Assembly (NCBI RefSeq): GCF_020519665.1 | Contig: NZ_CP084703.1 | Span: forward strand, 3,348,001-3,412,000 | DNA: 64,000 nt | Direction: 5' to 3' | DNA from: Bacillus shivajii | GTDB lineage: Bacteria > Bacillota > Bacilli > Bacillales > Salisediminibacteriaceae | In this document: piece by piece, positions 63,533-64,000 of the stretch | How the letters are laid out: the number at the start of each line of letters is the position of its first letter | Position numbering within the stretch: the stretch's first letter is position 1 | Program-made: the position numbers and the translations under genes | The notes under the pieces: model-generated | Databases searched by the model: none | What the model was told of the DNA's origin: nothing | Seen by the model: the letters and a program-made list of their open reading frames with translations, nothing else

Positions 63533-63968
63533 GTGAACTCCACTTCAGACGGACGCTTTCCCGAGGGCTTGTCTTCAGCTAACTTAGGCTCGACAATTCT
63601 TCGCCTAAGTGGATCTTCAGCTCGTTGCTCCTGCGGTTACTCGTCGCAGATAAACAGTGTTCCTGCGATTACTCGTCACAGATAAACAGTGCTCCTGCGG
63701 TTACTCGTCGCAGCTCGAAGCAGTTCGAAGAAGTATTGCTCGTCGTTGCTCCTGCGGTTACTCGTCGCAGATAAACAATGCTCCTGCGGTTACTCGTCGC
63801 AGATAAACAATGCTCCTGCGGTTACTCGTCGCAGATAAACAGTGTTCCTGCGATTACTCGTCACAGATAAACAGTGCTCCTGCGGTTACTCGTCGCAGCT
63901 CGGAGCAGTTCGAAGAAGTATTGCTCGTCGTTGCTCCTCTGGGAGTCGCCGTCTTTTGTTACGTTCAC
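63533..63968. repeat. Long-hairpin repeat element D (GTGAAC ... GTTCAC termini)
   Basis: A 436-bp non-coding element. The ends GTGAAC..GACGGACGCTTTCCCGAGGG and CCTCTGGGAGTCGCCGTC..GTTCAC are imperfect inverted repeats. The interior starts with a hairpin (ACTTAGGCTCGACAATTCTT / CGCCTAAGT) and then holds a 32-bp tandem array. The layout (GC-rich ends like CGGACGCTTTCCCG and TCTTCAGCT) matches elements A-C. Confidence 0.72.
63626..63906. repeat. 32-bp tandem array, eight units in two blocks
   Basis: Units start at 63626, 63658, 63690, 63747, 63779, 63811, 63843 and 63875. The core is TGCTCCTGCGGTTACTCGTC then GCAGATAAACAA. The block 63658-63746 is repeated at 63843-63931, a higher-order period of 185 bp, with the spacer AGCAGTTCGAAGAAGTATTG in each. 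Each unit contains a small hairpin CTGCG/CGCAG. There are no variable spacers, so it is not CRISPR. Confidence 0.9.
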
Positions 63969-64000
63969 TTCCATATAAAACGTACATTTTATAAGAAAAG

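Noticed and set aside
63626-63906. Possible CRISPR array
   Set aside because: Units are contiguous 32-bp repeats with no unique spacers and no cas genes nearby.

Overview
The window reads as the chromosome of a low-GC, spore-forming member of the Bacillaceae with an anaerobic or facultative lifestyle. Strong AGGAGG-type ribosome binding sites, frequent GTG/TTG starts, SAM-I (S-box) riboswitches, a YjcZ-type small protein, YitT, YuzF-like and DUF3784 proteins all point to Bacillus relatives. Pyruvate formate-lyase, a membrane formate dehydrogenase and a full arsenite efflux operon suggest an Anaerobacillus-like, possibly alkaline-habitat organism; the genus is an inference. No rRNA, tRNA, prophage or CRISPR array was seen.

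Layout. 1-2.6 kb: end of a NitT/TauT-type ABC importer operon (+) and a YtkD-like Nudix hydrolase. 3-13 kb (-): a methionine operon, metX - metY(+CoA-binding domain) - sulfonate-type ABC importer - acetyl-CoA synthetase-like ligase - hom. It is controlled by two S-box riboswitches in series before metX and a third between metX and metY. 13.4-24.4 kb (-): a formate respiration module, fdhD - fdnG - fdnH - fdnI - fdhE - mobA - moeA - moeA/PBP - tatA, headed by an FNR-type box. fdnG is interrupted by an in-frame TGA followed by a textbook bacterial SECIS hairpin and is read here as one selenoprotein gene. 24.6-29.7 kb: a polysaccharide deacetylase and arsR-arsB-arsD-arsA.

30-50 kb is mostly housekeeping and hypothetical: a chemotaxis receptor, an orphan S-box in front of an unknown anchored protein, YitT, a CstR-like persulfide sensor, a methyltransferase, DedA, phosphoglucomutase, a GDPD, a lipoprotein sugar dehydrogenase, murF/ddl and small membrane proteins. 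50-64 kb (-): formamidase, pflB/pflA, a SigB-like sigma factor with a 57-residue partner, an operon of a KaiC/RecA-like ATPase with a small winged-helix protein and a large LuxR-type sensor-regulator, an M42 aminopeptidase, and an S8 protease with SLH repeats.

Intergenic DNA carries several repeat families: REP-like palindromes with a CCAGGT/ACCTGG core (5 sites), a ~65-bp dispersed repeat (2 copies), long hairpin elements with 67-bp or 32-bp internal tandem units (5 sites), and 20/21-bp minisatellites.

How the genes fit together. PflBA and formamidase make formate, and FdnGHI (with FdhD/FdhE, Mo-cofactor genes and Tat) would oxidise it at the membrane. In the methionine operon, MetX uses acetyl-CoA, MetY releases acetate, and the co-transcribed ligase could recycle it, while the ABC importer may supply sulfur. 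The most novel-looking units are the KaiC-like/LuxR/winged-helix operon beside the SigB-like pair, the selenoprotein formate dehydrogenase, and the repeated promoter + S-box cassettes.
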